Positions 1 to 6,297 of a stretch of DNA of 15,368 bases are shown piece after piece; within the stretch, counting starts at the first letter, position 1, and each line of letters starts with the position of its first letter. The notes below the pieces were generated by a model, which worked only from the letters and a program-made list of their open reading frames with translations, had not been told where the DNA came from and ran no database searches. This stretch comes from Thermoplasmata archaeon (GTDB taxonomy: Archaea > Thermoplasmatota > Thermoplasmata > Thermoplasmatales > Thermoplasmataceae). Made by a program: the position numbers and the translations under genes. The DNA is taken from positions 1-15,368 of the forward strand of contig JAJZKS010000013.1 of assembly GCA_021850835.1 (NCBI GenBank), given 5' to 3'.

Positions 1-207
1 TGGAAAAAGAAGCATCCAGAATACAGCAATATGGATATCAAGTACTTCACCTTCCACAGGGAACTTGAGGAACACCATGAAGAGGCCATGGAAAATGTTC
101 TTGGTACCCATGCTAGCGATCCAGTTGCAAGGGAGCAGTTCATGAAGGGGGCAAACGGCATCCTCAACCTGGAGGAAAAATTCTGGCTGGGCCTTTCCGA
201 TAACTGA
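1..207 (+). CDS. C-terminal part of a haem-oxygenase-like / PqqC-TenA superfamily protein (partial)
   Basis: The frame is open from the first base of the window and ends at a TGA, giving the last 68 residues of a protein whose start lies outside the window. The visible part is helical and charged. It contains the segment YFTFHRELEEHHEEAM, in which a His is followed some residues later by a Glu-Glu-His-His cluster. That spacing resembles the helix of PqqC/TenA/CADD-type haem-oxygenase-fold proteins, where such residues bind metal or cofactor. The end (NLEEKFWLGLSDN) is also typical of the last helix of that fold. The assignment rests on this short stretch only, so the exact family (PqqC-like, TenA-like thiaminase or diiron oxidase) cannot be decided. 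A new promoter follows immediately, so it is probably the last gene of its transcript. Confidence 0.5.
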   Translation, partial: WKKKHPEYSNMDIKYFTFHRELEEHHEEAMENVLGTHASDPVAREQFMKGANGILNLEEKFWLGLSDN

Positions 208-217
208 CCTAGCAAAT

Positions 218-229
218 AACTTAAATAAA
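218..229 (+). promoter_or_regulatory. TATA-like box upstream of the histidine phosphatase gene
   Basis: The A/T-rich core CTTAAATA (220-227) lies about 22 bp before the GTG start at 246. That is close to the archaeal distance from TATA box to transcription start, and no Shine-Dalgarno sequence lies between. The likely reading is a leaderless transcript starting at or next to the GTG. This is inferred from spacing alone. Confidence 0.5.
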
Positions 230-245
230 ACCCTTATTTTTAACT

Positions 246-848
246 GTGCAACCTTCCAGTCCAAGATTTTTCATCATGCGCCATGGTGAAACTGAAACCA
301 ACCGCATGCATATCTGGCAATGCTCCATGGATGAACCTCTGAACCACAATGGCAGGGAACAGGCCAGGTTGGCCGCATCGTTCATACAGGGCCTTAAGCC
401 GGAAGTTATAGTAAGCAGTGACCTGCAGAGAGCCAGGGAAACCGCACAGATTGTGGCAAGTTACCTCGACAGCGTGGAAATTAAAGTTGAGCCGGGAATA
501 AGGGAGAGGGGCTGTGGCAAGGCAGAAGGACTCACCGCAGATGATATACTCCGCAGCTACGGCTTCAGGATGGAAATGACCAGCACAGCCCTTGATGAAG
601 TGCCGGGTGCAGAACCTTATGGCCACTTCTCCAGACGGGTGGTGGAAACGTTCAACCGGCTTTATGACCAATATGGGGCTGCGAAGGTTCTGGCAGTGTG
701 CCATGGCGGCGTAATGAGAACATTTTACAATGAGCAGATAAATCCTATTCCGGTAGGTGTGGTTTTCAAGAACTGTTCTGTGATAACCACGGTGAAAGAA
801 AACGGCAAATGGAACATTATAAGCAGGTACAATACCGAGAACATCTGA
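246..848 (+). CDS. Histidine phosphatase superfamily (phosphoglycerate-mutase-like) protein
   Basis: This 200-residue protein has the full signature of branch 1 of the histidine phosphatase superfamily. IMRHGET at residues 10-16 carries the phospho-accepting His13 and Arg12. SSDLQRARETA (57-67) carries the second phosphate-pocket Arg. RERGCGKAEG (86-95) matches the usual acidic L-x-E-x-x-x-G-x-x-E-G element with Glu87, and VCHGGVMR (151-158) supplies the second catalytic His153. The length is typical of small cytosolic members such as CobC-like or broad-specificity phosphatases. The substrate cannot be read from the sequence; sugar phosphates, alpha-ribazole phosphate and phosphoglycerate are all possible. 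The start is GTG, chosen because the conserved core begins only a few residues later and a TATA-like box sits about 22 bp upstream. The next gene begins about 31 bp after its stop and may be cotranscribed. Confidence 0.9.
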   Translation: MQPSSPRFFIMRHGETETNRMHIWQCSMDEPLNHNGREQARLAASFIQGLKPEVIVSSDLQRARETAQIVASYLDSVEIKVEPGIRERGCGKAEGLTADDILRSYGFRMEMTSTALDEVPGAEPYGHFSRRVVETFNRLYDQYGAAKVLAVCHGGVMRTFYNEQINPIPVGVVFKNCSVITTVKENGKWNIISRYNTENI

Positions 849-879
849 AGGTTAATGTTTGCCCAGTTGTTTCCCCCTC

Positions 880-1296
880 ATGCAGGTAAGAAGGGAAGGA
901 AACAGGATTTTTGCAAAACTAGAGAAAGGCGAGGATGTTTTAGAAAAACTTGGCCAGATCACAATGGAGCAGAATGTCCAGAACGGTGAAATACTATGGG
1001 CTGTGGGAATGATAAAGGGCCTGCAGGTCGGATATTTCAACGGCAAGGAGTATGAGAAACAGACGTTCAGCGAGAATCTTGAGGTGGTGTCATTCCATGG
1101 GAGCATTGCCGAGAATGAGCCAAGATTCCATATCCACAGTTCATGCGCAGGCAAGAACCATGGGGTCGTGGGCGGCCATTTCTTTGGAGGAGTGGCTGAT
1201 CCTCTGATGGAAGTGAGCATTTCAGTTTTCGAAAAAATAAGGGCGGTAAGGAAAGTCAACCCTGCAAGCGGCCTGAAAGAATTATCTCTTGAATAA
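880..1296 (+). CDS. PPC-domain (DUF296) protein, putative DNA-binding or metal-binding trimer
   Basis: The protein is 138 residues and consists of a single PPC domain (plants-and-prokaryotes-conserved, DUF296). The segment LEKGEDVLEKLGQI near residues 14-27 is the usual family opening, and a His-rich element follows: HIH (84-86), then His94 and His100 inside GKNHGVVGGHFFGG. Archaeal and bacterial stand-alone PPC proteins use such histidines to hold a metal and usually form trimers. In plants the same domain is fused to AT-hook DNA-binding motifs; the function of stand-alone forms is poorly known. A longer reading from TTG at 859 is open, but the extra seven residues (MPSCFPL) do not resemble the family, so ATG 880 was chosen. 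No strong Shine-Dalgarno is visible. The gene ends one base before the end of the convergent dehydrogenase gene. Confidence 0.8.
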   Translation: MQVRREGNRIFAKLEKGEDVLEKLGQITMEQNVQNGEILWAVGMIKGLQVGYFNGKEYEKQTFSENLEVVSFHGSIAENEPRFHIHSSCAGKNHGVVGGHFFGGVADPLMEVSISVFEKIRAVRKVNPASGLKELSLE

Positions 1297-1297
1297 A

Positions 1298-2335
1298 TCA
1301 GAACATGCCTGAGAGGAGCTTCCTGAGCTTATCAGGATCTCCTTTTAATTTTCCTACAATGTAGTCCAGATCAGTTTCAGTTATTCCGAAATCTGTCAGC
1401 CTTTTCGCAAGCCCCAGAGAATCGATGAAATTCTCAACATAGCGTGCAAAGCCTTCGGCACATTCTTTTACAGTGGTTTCCGTGAATCCCAGTTCCCTGG
1501 ATACTGAGCATATCAATCCGGGATTTTCATTTGCGTACATCATTAAAACCTGTGGCAACGTGATGCAACTTGTGACTCCATGTGGCACGTCGAATTTCGC
1601 GCCAATGACTTTGCCGATGTTATGGCTGAGGCCCATTGGGGAATCATAAACCTCAAAATATGAGAACCAGGCTGCGATGAGGCATTCATATCTTGATTCA
1701 AGGTTGTCGAACCTGAGATTATTGAATAGCTTCTTGAGTGCAGACACTGCAAAGGCCCTTGCTACTTCACTGTTCGGGTTTGAGTAAATGGTTTCTATTG
1801 CATGGTCTAGTGCCCGGATGCCGGTTGATCTCCAGAGCTGCTGCGGTGTCTCTAGGACTGCCCTTGGGTCAAGGAAAACGTAAGTTGGCGTAATTCTCCT
1901 GTCCCTAATGCCTGTCTTTTCGCCGCCAATGGTATAGCCTGCAATGTGCGAGAATTCCGCAGCAGATAGTGTTGTTGGAATGGCAATATGCTTGATTGAG
2001 AGGTCATAGTAGTACCTGACCACTTTGGCAGCGTCGATAACGCTGCCTCCTCCTATGGAGATAACGATGTCGCACTTATGGTTCCTCAGGGATTCGGTTG
2101 CATGCTCTATCTCCTCCATTGGGGAATGCTGAGTTATCTCCTTGAATTCGGTGAACGGGATGGGCAGTTTTCCTGTTAGTTCCCTGTAAAATGATCCACT
2201 GGAGACAGATTTGTTTGTGATAATAAGGGCCCTTGTGCTCTTCAGATCCCCGAGGAGCCCATGCATGTCTTTTGTGCAATCTATCCCATGGTAAACACGT
2301 TCCAGTGGAAGGTAGTTGTAGATCACGAATACCAC
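1298..2335 (-). CDS. Iron-alcohol-dehydrogenase-family enzyme, maleylacetate reductase type
   Basis: This 345-residue protein is a complete group III (iron-dependent) alcohol dehydrogenase. SIGGGSVIDAAK (93-104) is the NAD(P)-phosphate-binding loop. IPTTLSAAEFSHIAGYT (119-135) matches the diagnostic maleylacetate reductase element rather than the ordinary iron-ADH or glycerol-1-phosphate dehydrogenase version. Presumed metal or active-site histidines are His178 (ALDHAIE), His238 (GLSHNIG) and His252 (VPHG). The Asp that normally precedes the first His by four residues is Arg174 here. Known maleylacetate reductases reduce the C=C bond of maleylacetate to 3-oxoadipate with NAD(P)H. The gene is last in the homogentisate operon. 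The longest start (GTG 2335) overlaps hmgA by 13 bp; a second in-frame GTG at 2326 would give a classic GTGA start-stop overlap and a 342-residue protein, and is about equally likely. Exact substrate is unknown; a role on the ring-cleavage product is inferred. Confidence 0.85.
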   Translation of the reverse strand: MVFVIYNYLPLERVYHGIDCTKDMHGLLGDLKSTRALIITNKSVSSGSFYRELTGKLPIPFTEFKEITQHSPMEEIEHATESLRNHKCDIVISIGGGSVIDAAKVVRYYYDLSIKHIAIPTTLSAAEFSHIAGYTIGGEKTGIRDRRITPTYVFLDPRAVLETPQQLWRSTGIRALDHAIETIYSNPNSEVARAFAVSALKKLFNNLRFDNLESRYECLIAAWFSYFEVYDSPMGLSHNIGKVIGAKFDVPHGVTSCITLPQVLMMYANENPGLICSVSRELGFTETTVKECAEGFARYVENFIDSLGLAKRLTDFGITETDLDYIVGKLKGDPDKLRKLLSGMF

Positions 2336-3468
2336 GATGACATGTAAGCCTGGTCTTCAATGGATAGGGCATCCCTGGTGAGCTTGAGCGGCTTGTAGGC
2401 TTCCACCATCACAGCAATTTCATCAGTGCCATCTTTGCCGATTGCACCCTGCACAGCACCAGGCTGCGGGCCATGTATGAGGCCTCTCACGTGGAGTGTC
2501 AGTGATCCTTCAGAGATGCCTTTTCGGCTCATGAAATTACCAGATGAATAAAACAGCACTTCGTCTGTGTCTATATTGCTATGGTAATATGATATTGGTA
2601 TTGCTCTAGGGTGGAAATCATATTTCCTTGGCAGGAAAGTTCCCACCATGAATGACTTTGCATTCATGGTCTCATGGACGGGCGGAGGCTGGTGAAGCCT
2701 TCCAACGATTGGTGCCATAAGTGAAACATTTATGGCCCATGGAAAGAGGTATCCATCCCATCCTGCAACATCAAAGGGGTGCTGGTCCCTGGTCTCCTCT
2801 AGGTAGTAAGCCCCAAAATCGACCAGAACCTTGTATTCGCCATTTTCTAGATTTGGCTTTCCAAGCACAGGGTGCCTGATGTCCCTGGTGTAGTAAGGAG
2901 AACCTTCCTTGATCTGCCCGTAAATATTCAGGTACCTGGCTGGAATGCCCATTCTTTCCGCAGATTCAACAAAGAAGAATTCGGAGCCCTTTCTGTATTT
3001 CATCATATACGTCGTTCCCTTGGGCACATAGACATAGTCTCCTTTGCTGAACTTTATGGTGCCCAATGATGAGGCCAGCTCCCCTTCACCATTCTGGATA
3101 AAGAAAAGCTGTTCCATGAGTGCACTCCTGAAGAAGTATTTCATATCATCCACAGGCTTAATGAGCCCCAGGGACACATCATCGTTGAACATCAGGTATG
3201 TGCGGCCTGTAATGAAGTCACCCCTGGCCTTTAACTGGAATCCCTTCAGGTGCCTGTGCCTGAGCTCTTCTTCTGAACCTTCGCTAATTGGTGATTTTTC
3301 GATTCTCCTAATCGATTTCACCCTAGTGGGCTCCCTTTCATGGTAAAGAAGGGAGTAAGGGCCGTCAAAACTCTCCTCGCCGAACAGCTCCTCCTTCATT
3401 ATGTGATCCGGATCATCGAATGTGTGCCTGCTTTCAGTTACCTTCCCCTGTTTTACGTAAAATGCCAT
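2323..3468 (-). CDS. hmgA: Homogentisate 1,2-dioxygenase
   Basis: The 381-residue protein cleaves the ring of homogentisate to 4-maleylacetoacetate using Fe(II) and O2. It opens with MAFYVKQGKV followed by RHTF and SLLYHEREPT, as in the roughly 380-residue bacterial branch of the family; eukaryotic enzymes are about 440. The cupin core near the C-terminus carries RLHQPPPVHETM (258-269), YYHSNIDTDEVLFY (294-307) with presumed iron ligands His296 and Glu303, and GLIHGPQPG (329-337) with His332. The frame extends 18 residues further upstream, but those residues do not fit the family. ATG 3468 is preceded at about 7 nt by GAGGGT, which overlaps the stop codon of the upstream hydrolase gene. Third gene of the operon, and it overlaps the dehydrogenase downstream. 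All expected catalytic residues are present. Confidence 0.93.
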   Translation of the reverse strand: MAFYVKQGKVTESRHTFDDPDHIMKEELFGEESFDGPYSLLYHEREPTRVKSIRRIEKSPISEGSEEELRHRHLKGFQLKARGDFITGRTYLMFNDDVSLGLIKPVDDMKYFFRSALMEQLFFIQNGEGELASSLGTIKFSKGDYVYVPKGTTYMMKYRKGSEFFFVESAERMGIPARYLNIYGQIKEGSPYYTRDIRHPVLGKPNLENGEYKVLVDFGAYYLEETRDQHPFDVAGWDGYLFPWAINVSLMAPIVGRLHQPPPVHETMNAKSFMVGTFLPRKYDFHPRAIPISYYHSNIDTDEVLFYSSGNFMSRKGISEGSLTLHVRGLIHGPQPGAVQGAIGKDGTDEIAVMVEAYKPLKLTRDALSIEDQAYMSSWYS

Positions 3469-3475
3469 GATTATA

Positions 3476-3482
3476 CCCTCAA
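3476..3482 (-). promoter_or_regulatory. Shine-Dalgarno for hmgA embedded in the stop codon of the upstream gene
   Basis: On the - strand the sequence TGAGGGT begins with the stop codon of the fumarylacetoacetase gene and continues as GAGGGT, a good match to the archaeal anti-Shine-Dalgarno. It ends 7 nt before ATG 3468. It fixes the hmgA start and suggests that ribosomes finishing the upstream gene re-initiate here. Confidence 0.6.
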
Positions 3483-4390
3483 ATGATGTTAGCTCCAAGT
3501 TCCCCGAAAAAGTCAGAACCAAACCTTACAATGTCACCTGGCTTGAGCCACCCTGTTTTTTCAGGGCCATGCTCAAGAATGCACCCATTTCCAACAGTGC
3601 CGCTCATTATTATGTCGCCAGGCCTTAGAGTTACTTCAGATGAGGCCCAGGATACGAGGTCAGGGAATGACCAGTGCATTGTGGAAAGGTTGTTGCGCAT
3701 AAATTCGCTTCCATTCAGGTTTACCCACACCTCAGAATGAAGCTTGCCCTGCGTATCAAGTATGCTGGAGGCTTCCTCCGCTGTGACCAGATACCTGCCA
3801 AAAGAGGTGGCAAAATCCTTGCTCTTTGATGGGCCGAGCCCGATTGCCATCTCTTTCCTCTGCTGGTCCCTCGCGCTCCAGTCGCTCATCAGCACAAACC
3901 CGAAGATAAAATCCCATGCCTCGGCCTTGCCGATGTTTCTGCCTTCCTTCCCGATTATTGCGGCAAGTTCTATCTCGAAGTCCAGTTCAGAAGTGAATTC
4001 CGGTTTTGGTATGCCGGCGTCGCTTGGGTAAAGTGAAGAATTTCCCGAGTAATAATAGGCCGGAAACTCATACCATTCCTTGGGGATGTCAGAGCCCCTT
4101 CTGGCCCTTGCATTTCTCACATGCTCCTCAAAAGCGTAAAAATCCCTGATCTGATTGACATGCGGGATGGGAAGAAGGAAAGATTTGGGGGCAACTTCCA
4201 GCAGTGATTCATGTTTACCCTGGGCAAGAAAATCCTTTATCTTTTCCATATTTTTCTGGATAATGTAGAAAAAGGATGGGCCGGCGTTTTCAAGGTCTTG
4301 CCCTGTTATTTCACTGAGGTCATAGTATCTAGATTCGTGCAGAATCACTGTTTTGGGACCGTCATCCGTAATTGCCCTACCGATCTTCAT
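3479..4390 (-). CDS. fahA: Fumarylacetoacetase / fumarylacetoacetate hydrolase family protein
   Basis: This 303-residue protein belongs to the FAH family, which hydrolyses C-C bonds of 2,4- or 3,5-diketo acids; in this pathway the product is acetoacetate plus a C4 diacid. IRDFYAFEEHVRNAR (81-95) gives metal ligand Asp83 and, seven residues on, the general base His90, the same spacing as Asp126/His133 in the mouse enzyme as I recall it. Further metal ligands are Glu139 and Glu141 in LDFEIELAAIIGKEG and Asp170 in LMSDWSARDQQ. Lys190 or Lys192 and the SGT element (263-265) complete the site. Its length and the EEHVRNARARRG form match the shorter bacterial fumarylacetoacetases of homogentisate clusters rather than the roughly 420-residue eukaryotic type. 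The ATG start lies 2 bp after the hppD stop codon, so translation is probably coupled. Whether the natural substrate is fumaryl-, maleyl- or succinyl-acetoacetate cannot be seen. Confidence 0.9.
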   Translation of the reverse strand: MKIGRAITDDGPKTVILHESRYYDLSEITGQDLENAGPSFFYIIQKNMEKIKDFLAQGKHESLLEVAPKSFLLPIPHVNQIRDFYAFEEHVRNARARRGSDIPKEWYEFPAYYYSGNSSLYPSDAGIPKPEFTSELDFEIELAAIIGKEGRNIGKAEAWDFIFGFVLMSDWSARDQQRKEMAIGLGPSKSKDFATSFGRYLVTAEEASSILDTQGKLHSEVWVNLNGSEFMRNNLSTMHWSFPDLVSWASSEVTLRPGDIIMSGTVGNGCILEHGPEKTGWLKPGDIVRFGSDFFGELGANII

Positions 4391-4392
4391 GT

Positions 4393-5478
4393 TTAAAGGT
4401 TGCCCCTTTTCTCCTGTTCAATTTCGATTGACTTGAATAACTCCCTGAAGTTCCCCTTGCCAAAAGAAGTGGCTCCCTTCCTCTGTATGATTTCATAAAA
4501 GAATGTTGGCCTGTCCCCGGTTGGCTTTGTAAATATCTGAAGGAGATACCCGTCGTCATCCCTGTCCACAAGGATGTTAAGTTTCTGGAGATCGTCCATC
4601 TTTTCATCTATTTTTCCAACCCTGTCAGCCAGGGTTTCATAATAGCTTGGAGGCGTGTAAAGGAATTCAACACCTCTGCTCTGCATTTCAGATACGGTCT
4701 TGATTATGTTGTCTGTTTCAATTGCAATGTGCTGCACCCCAGGTGAGTTATAATAATCCAGGTATTCCTGTATTTGTGATTTCTTCAGGCCAAGGGCTGG
4801 CTCATTTATTGGAAAGATTATTTTCCTGTTCCCGTACTGGACAACCTTTGACCTCAGGGAAGAGTACTCTGTGCTAATGTCCTTGTCGTCAAAGCTCAGG
4901 AGCTGTTCAAACCCGAGCCCTTTTATGTAATAGTTCACCCAGGAGTCCATCATCCTGTCTTCAACGTTCCCGACAACATGGTCAATTTTCTTAAGGCCCA
5001 CAGGCCTGCCTTTGAGGTTGGTCTCTTCAAAACCATGGGGTATGTCTGAATCCGCTTCGGAGAAATCGTTTAGGGTATGGACTGTCTCACCATATGATGA
5101 AAGTTCAGCTGTCTTATATGTTCCAGAGTTTCCCTTCACTTTGTTCTCATTCCTGACCTTGACTACCCCCTTTTTCCTTACGAAATCGAGGGTGTCCCCA
5201 ATATTTTCAACCCTCATGGAAACGTCTTTCACCCCATCCCCATGTAAGCGCACATGATCTGCGATCGGGGATTCATGGTTAAGGAAACTTGTAAAAATTA
5301 ACCTGACATTGTTCTGCTGCATTAAATAGGATACGCGGTCTCTAACTCCTGTTTCCGGTCCTGAATATGCCTTGAGGTCAAATCCAAGGGCATGCTGGTG
5401 GTAATATGCCCACTGTTTGGCGGAACCGACATAATATTCAACTGCATTCAGTGAGTCAAAAAGATTCTCGTTATCCAT
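4393..5478 (-). CDS. hppD: 4-hydroxyphenylpyruvate dioxygenase
   Basis: This 361-residue non-haem Fe(II) enzyme converts 4-hydroxyphenylpyruvate, the transamination product of tyrosine, to homogentisate. It has the two-barrel vicinal-oxygen-chelate layout. The C-terminal half carries the iron triad: His167 in KKIDHVVGNV (163-172), His250 in GVQHIAIET (247-255) and Glu329 in FFYEIIQRKG (326-335). YYNSPGVQHIA and FTKPTGDRPTFFYEIIQRKGA are the strongest family blocks, and the length is normal. It is the first gene of the four-gene operon. The ATG at 5478 lies about 26 bp after a TATA-like box with no Shine-Dalgarno, so a leaderless message is likely. The order hppD-fahA-hmgA-dehydrogenase with gaps of 2 bp or less, overlaps, or a shared Shine-Dalgarno indicates one transcript. 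No tyrosine aminotransferase is in view. Confidence 0.93.
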   Translation of the reverse strand: MDNENLFDSLNAVEYYVGSAKQWAYYHQHALGFDLKAYSGPETGVRDRVSYLMQQNNVRLIFTSFLNHESPIADHVRLHGDGVKDVSMRVENIGDTLDFVRKKGVVKVRNENKVKGNSGTYKTAELSSYGETVHTLNDFSEADSDIPHGFEETNLKGRPVGLKKIDHVVGNVEDRMMDSWVNYYIKGLGFEQLLSFDDKDISTEYSSLRSKVVQYGNRKIIFPINEPALGLKKSQIQEYLDYYNSPGVQHIAIETDNIIKTVSEMQSRGVEFLYTPPSYYETLADRVGKIDEKMDDLQKLNILVDRDDDGYLLQIFTKPTGDRPTFFYEIIQRKGATSFGKGNFRELFKSIEIEQEKRGNL

Positions 5479-5498
5479 GGGTTATCATGAAGTAATGG

Positions 5499-5510
5499 TT
5501 ATAAAAAGTT
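5499..5510 (-). promoter_or_regulatory. TATA-like box of the hppD-fahA-hmgA-dehydrogenase operon
   Basis: On the - strand AACTTTTTATAACC places a TTTTTATA core at about 5501-5508, centred about 26 bp upstream of ATG 5478. This fits an archaeal promoter that fires at or beside the start codon. One copy of the 8-bp repeat described separately abuts its upstream edge, where the BRE element or a regulator would sit. Confidence 0.55.
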
Positions 5511-5535
5511 TCCGTGAATCCCGTATTTTTCCGTG
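5509..5535. repeat. 8-bp direct repeat next to the hppD TATA box, possible operator
   Basis: TTTCCGTG occurs at 5509-5516 and again at 5528-5535 (CACGGAAA on the hppD strand), with a period of 19 bp, close to two helical turns. One copy touches the TATA-like box and the other lies just upstream. Such placement would suit an activator or repressor of the tyrosine-degradation operon, but two 8-mers can occur by chance and no regulator gene is visible nearby. Confidence 0.25.
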
Positions 5536-5590
5536 TCACTGAATAACAGTGCTTTCCATTGGGTTTCACTACGGGCCTGTTATGGAAACT

Positions 5591-5599
5591 CATAATTAC
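5591..5599 (+). promoter_or_regulatory. Weak TATA-like box for the chlorite-dismutase-family gene
   Basis: CATAATTAC is the only A/T-rich core in the correct window, about 31 bp before GTG 5626. The match is weak. The 147-bp gap 5479-5625 must hold promoters for both diverging operons, and nothing else in it looks like a gene or RNA. Confidence 0.3.
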
Positions 5600-5625
5600 C
5601 TTGTCGAAATTCTTGCAGGAAAGAA

Positions 5626-6285
5626 GTGACCCGGGAAATATATATCTCAGTTTTGGCATGCAAATTCAGCAGAGAATTCTGGAATTCGTCCAGGGAGTCT
5701 CAGGATTCCCTTTTTGGAGAACTTGAGGGATTCTTCAGCATGTCAAGGAAAGAACTCATCCACTTGAGGACGTACAGGTCCATCAGGCATGACTGTGACC
5801 TTCTGCTGTGGCTGTCCTCCTTTGACCCTGAAAAGCTGGTTTCCTTCAAGGAAAACCTGAAACGTGCCCTTAGAGGCCTTGGCAGGGAAGTGTACAGCAT
5901 GCTATCCCTTTACGAACATTCACCGTATCTCAAAGCGGGGGAGGAACTCTCAAATTCCCTCAACTTTCCCCCGTTGAAGTATTTTGTCTGCTACCCTATG
6001 AACAAGGACCCGGAGTGGTATCTGGTCGACCCGAAGGAAAGGAAAACCATTATGGGAGAGCATATTGGCATGGCAACCTCCAACCCGGAAAACAAGGATA
6101 TCAGGTCATACACCACCTACTCTTACGGCATCTCAGACCAGGAATTTGTTGTCATGTATGAAACTGATTCCCTGGCTGACTGGTCCCATGTTACCCAGAA
6201 ACTGAGGGAAGCAAGGCAGAGAAAGTGGGTAACAAAGGAGTACCCGATTTTCGTAGGACTGCTGGCTGAACCGTTCAGGTTCTGA
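5626..6285 (+). CDS. Chlorite dismutase / HemQ (coproheme decarboxylase) family protein
   Basis: This 219-residue protein has the ferredoxin-like repeat fold signature of the Cld family (PF06778). FVCYPMNKDPEWYLVDPKERK (120-140) is the family hallmark. His146 in MGEHIGMA (143-150) is the expected proximal haem ligand, and IRSYTTYSYGISDQEFVVMYE (159-179) forms the distal-side strand. It closely resembles the Thermoplasma homologue as I remember it. Counting back seven residues from the conserved Gly168 gives Ser161, where true chlorite dismutases have Arg and actinobacterial/firmicute HemQ have Gln, so neither chlorite dismutation nor canonical HemQ chemistry is assured. Roles in haem synthesis or haem-dependent peroxide handling are possible. 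Start GTG 5626 is followed directly by EIYISVLACKF, the typical N-terminus; upstream AGGAAAG is a weak ribosome site. It is 12 bp from thiI and divergent from hppD. Confidence 0.85.
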   Translation: MTREIYISVLACKFSREFWNSSRESQDSLFGELEGFFSMSRKELIHLRTYRSIRHDCDLLLWLSSFDPEKLVSFKENLKRALRGLGREVYSMLSLYEHSPYLKAGEELSNSLNFPPLKYFVCYPMNKDPEWYLVDPKERKTIMGEHIGMATSNPENKDIRSYTTYSYGISDQEFVVMYETDSLADWSHVTQKLREARQRKWVTKEYPIFVGLLAEPFRF

Positions 6286-6288
6286 AAT

Positions 6289-6293
6289 GGTGA
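6289..6293 (+). promoter_or_regulatory. Shine-Dalgarno for thiI
   Basis: GGTGA lies 4 nt before ATG 6298 and is perfectly complementary to the 3' end expected for archaeal 16S rRNA. It fixes the thiI start and contrasts with the apparently leaderless first genes in this window, as expected for a downstream gene of an operon. Confidence 0.65.
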
Positions 6294-6297
6294 GTGC

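Noticed and set aside
240..704. Long open frame antisense to the histidine phosphatase gene
   Set aside because: The + strand gene has every catalytic motif of its family, whereas the antisense product has Cys- and His-rich, low-plausibility composition and no recognisable domain.
859..879. N-terminal extension of the PPC protein from TTG 859
   Set aside because: An AGGT lies upstream, but the extra residues do not match the family, while ATG 880 begins directly at the conserved domain.
1476..1490. A 15-bp sequence GTTTCCGTGAATCCC identical to 5508-5522 next to the hppD promoter
   Set aside because: The first copy lies inside the dehydrogenase coding region, and one exact 15-mer match in a window this size is only mildly unlikely by chance. 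No further copies were seen.
1298..2335. Reading the iron-ADH-family gene as archaeal glycerol-1-phosphate dehydrogenase
   Set aside because: The IPTTLSAAEFS element and the operon context fit maleylacetate reductase; the glycerol-1-phosphate dehydrogenase signature is not seen.
3469..3522. N-terminal extension of homogentisate dioxygenase to 3522
   Set aside because: It runs into the upstream gene and adds residues absent from the family; ATG 3468 has a good ribosome site and the expected MAFYV start.
5544..5588. Two alternative short stems in the hppD/chlorite-dismutase gap: TAACAG with CTGTTA, and TTTCCAT with ATGGAAA
   Set aside because: They share a base and exclude each other, stems are only 6-7 bp with loops over 20 nt, and neither sits at a leader or terminator position. 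No riboswitch-like conservation can be claimed.
5626..6285. Calling the Cld-family protein a true chlorite dismutase
   Set aside because: The expected distal Arg is not seen in the simple alignment and there is no perchlorate reductase context.
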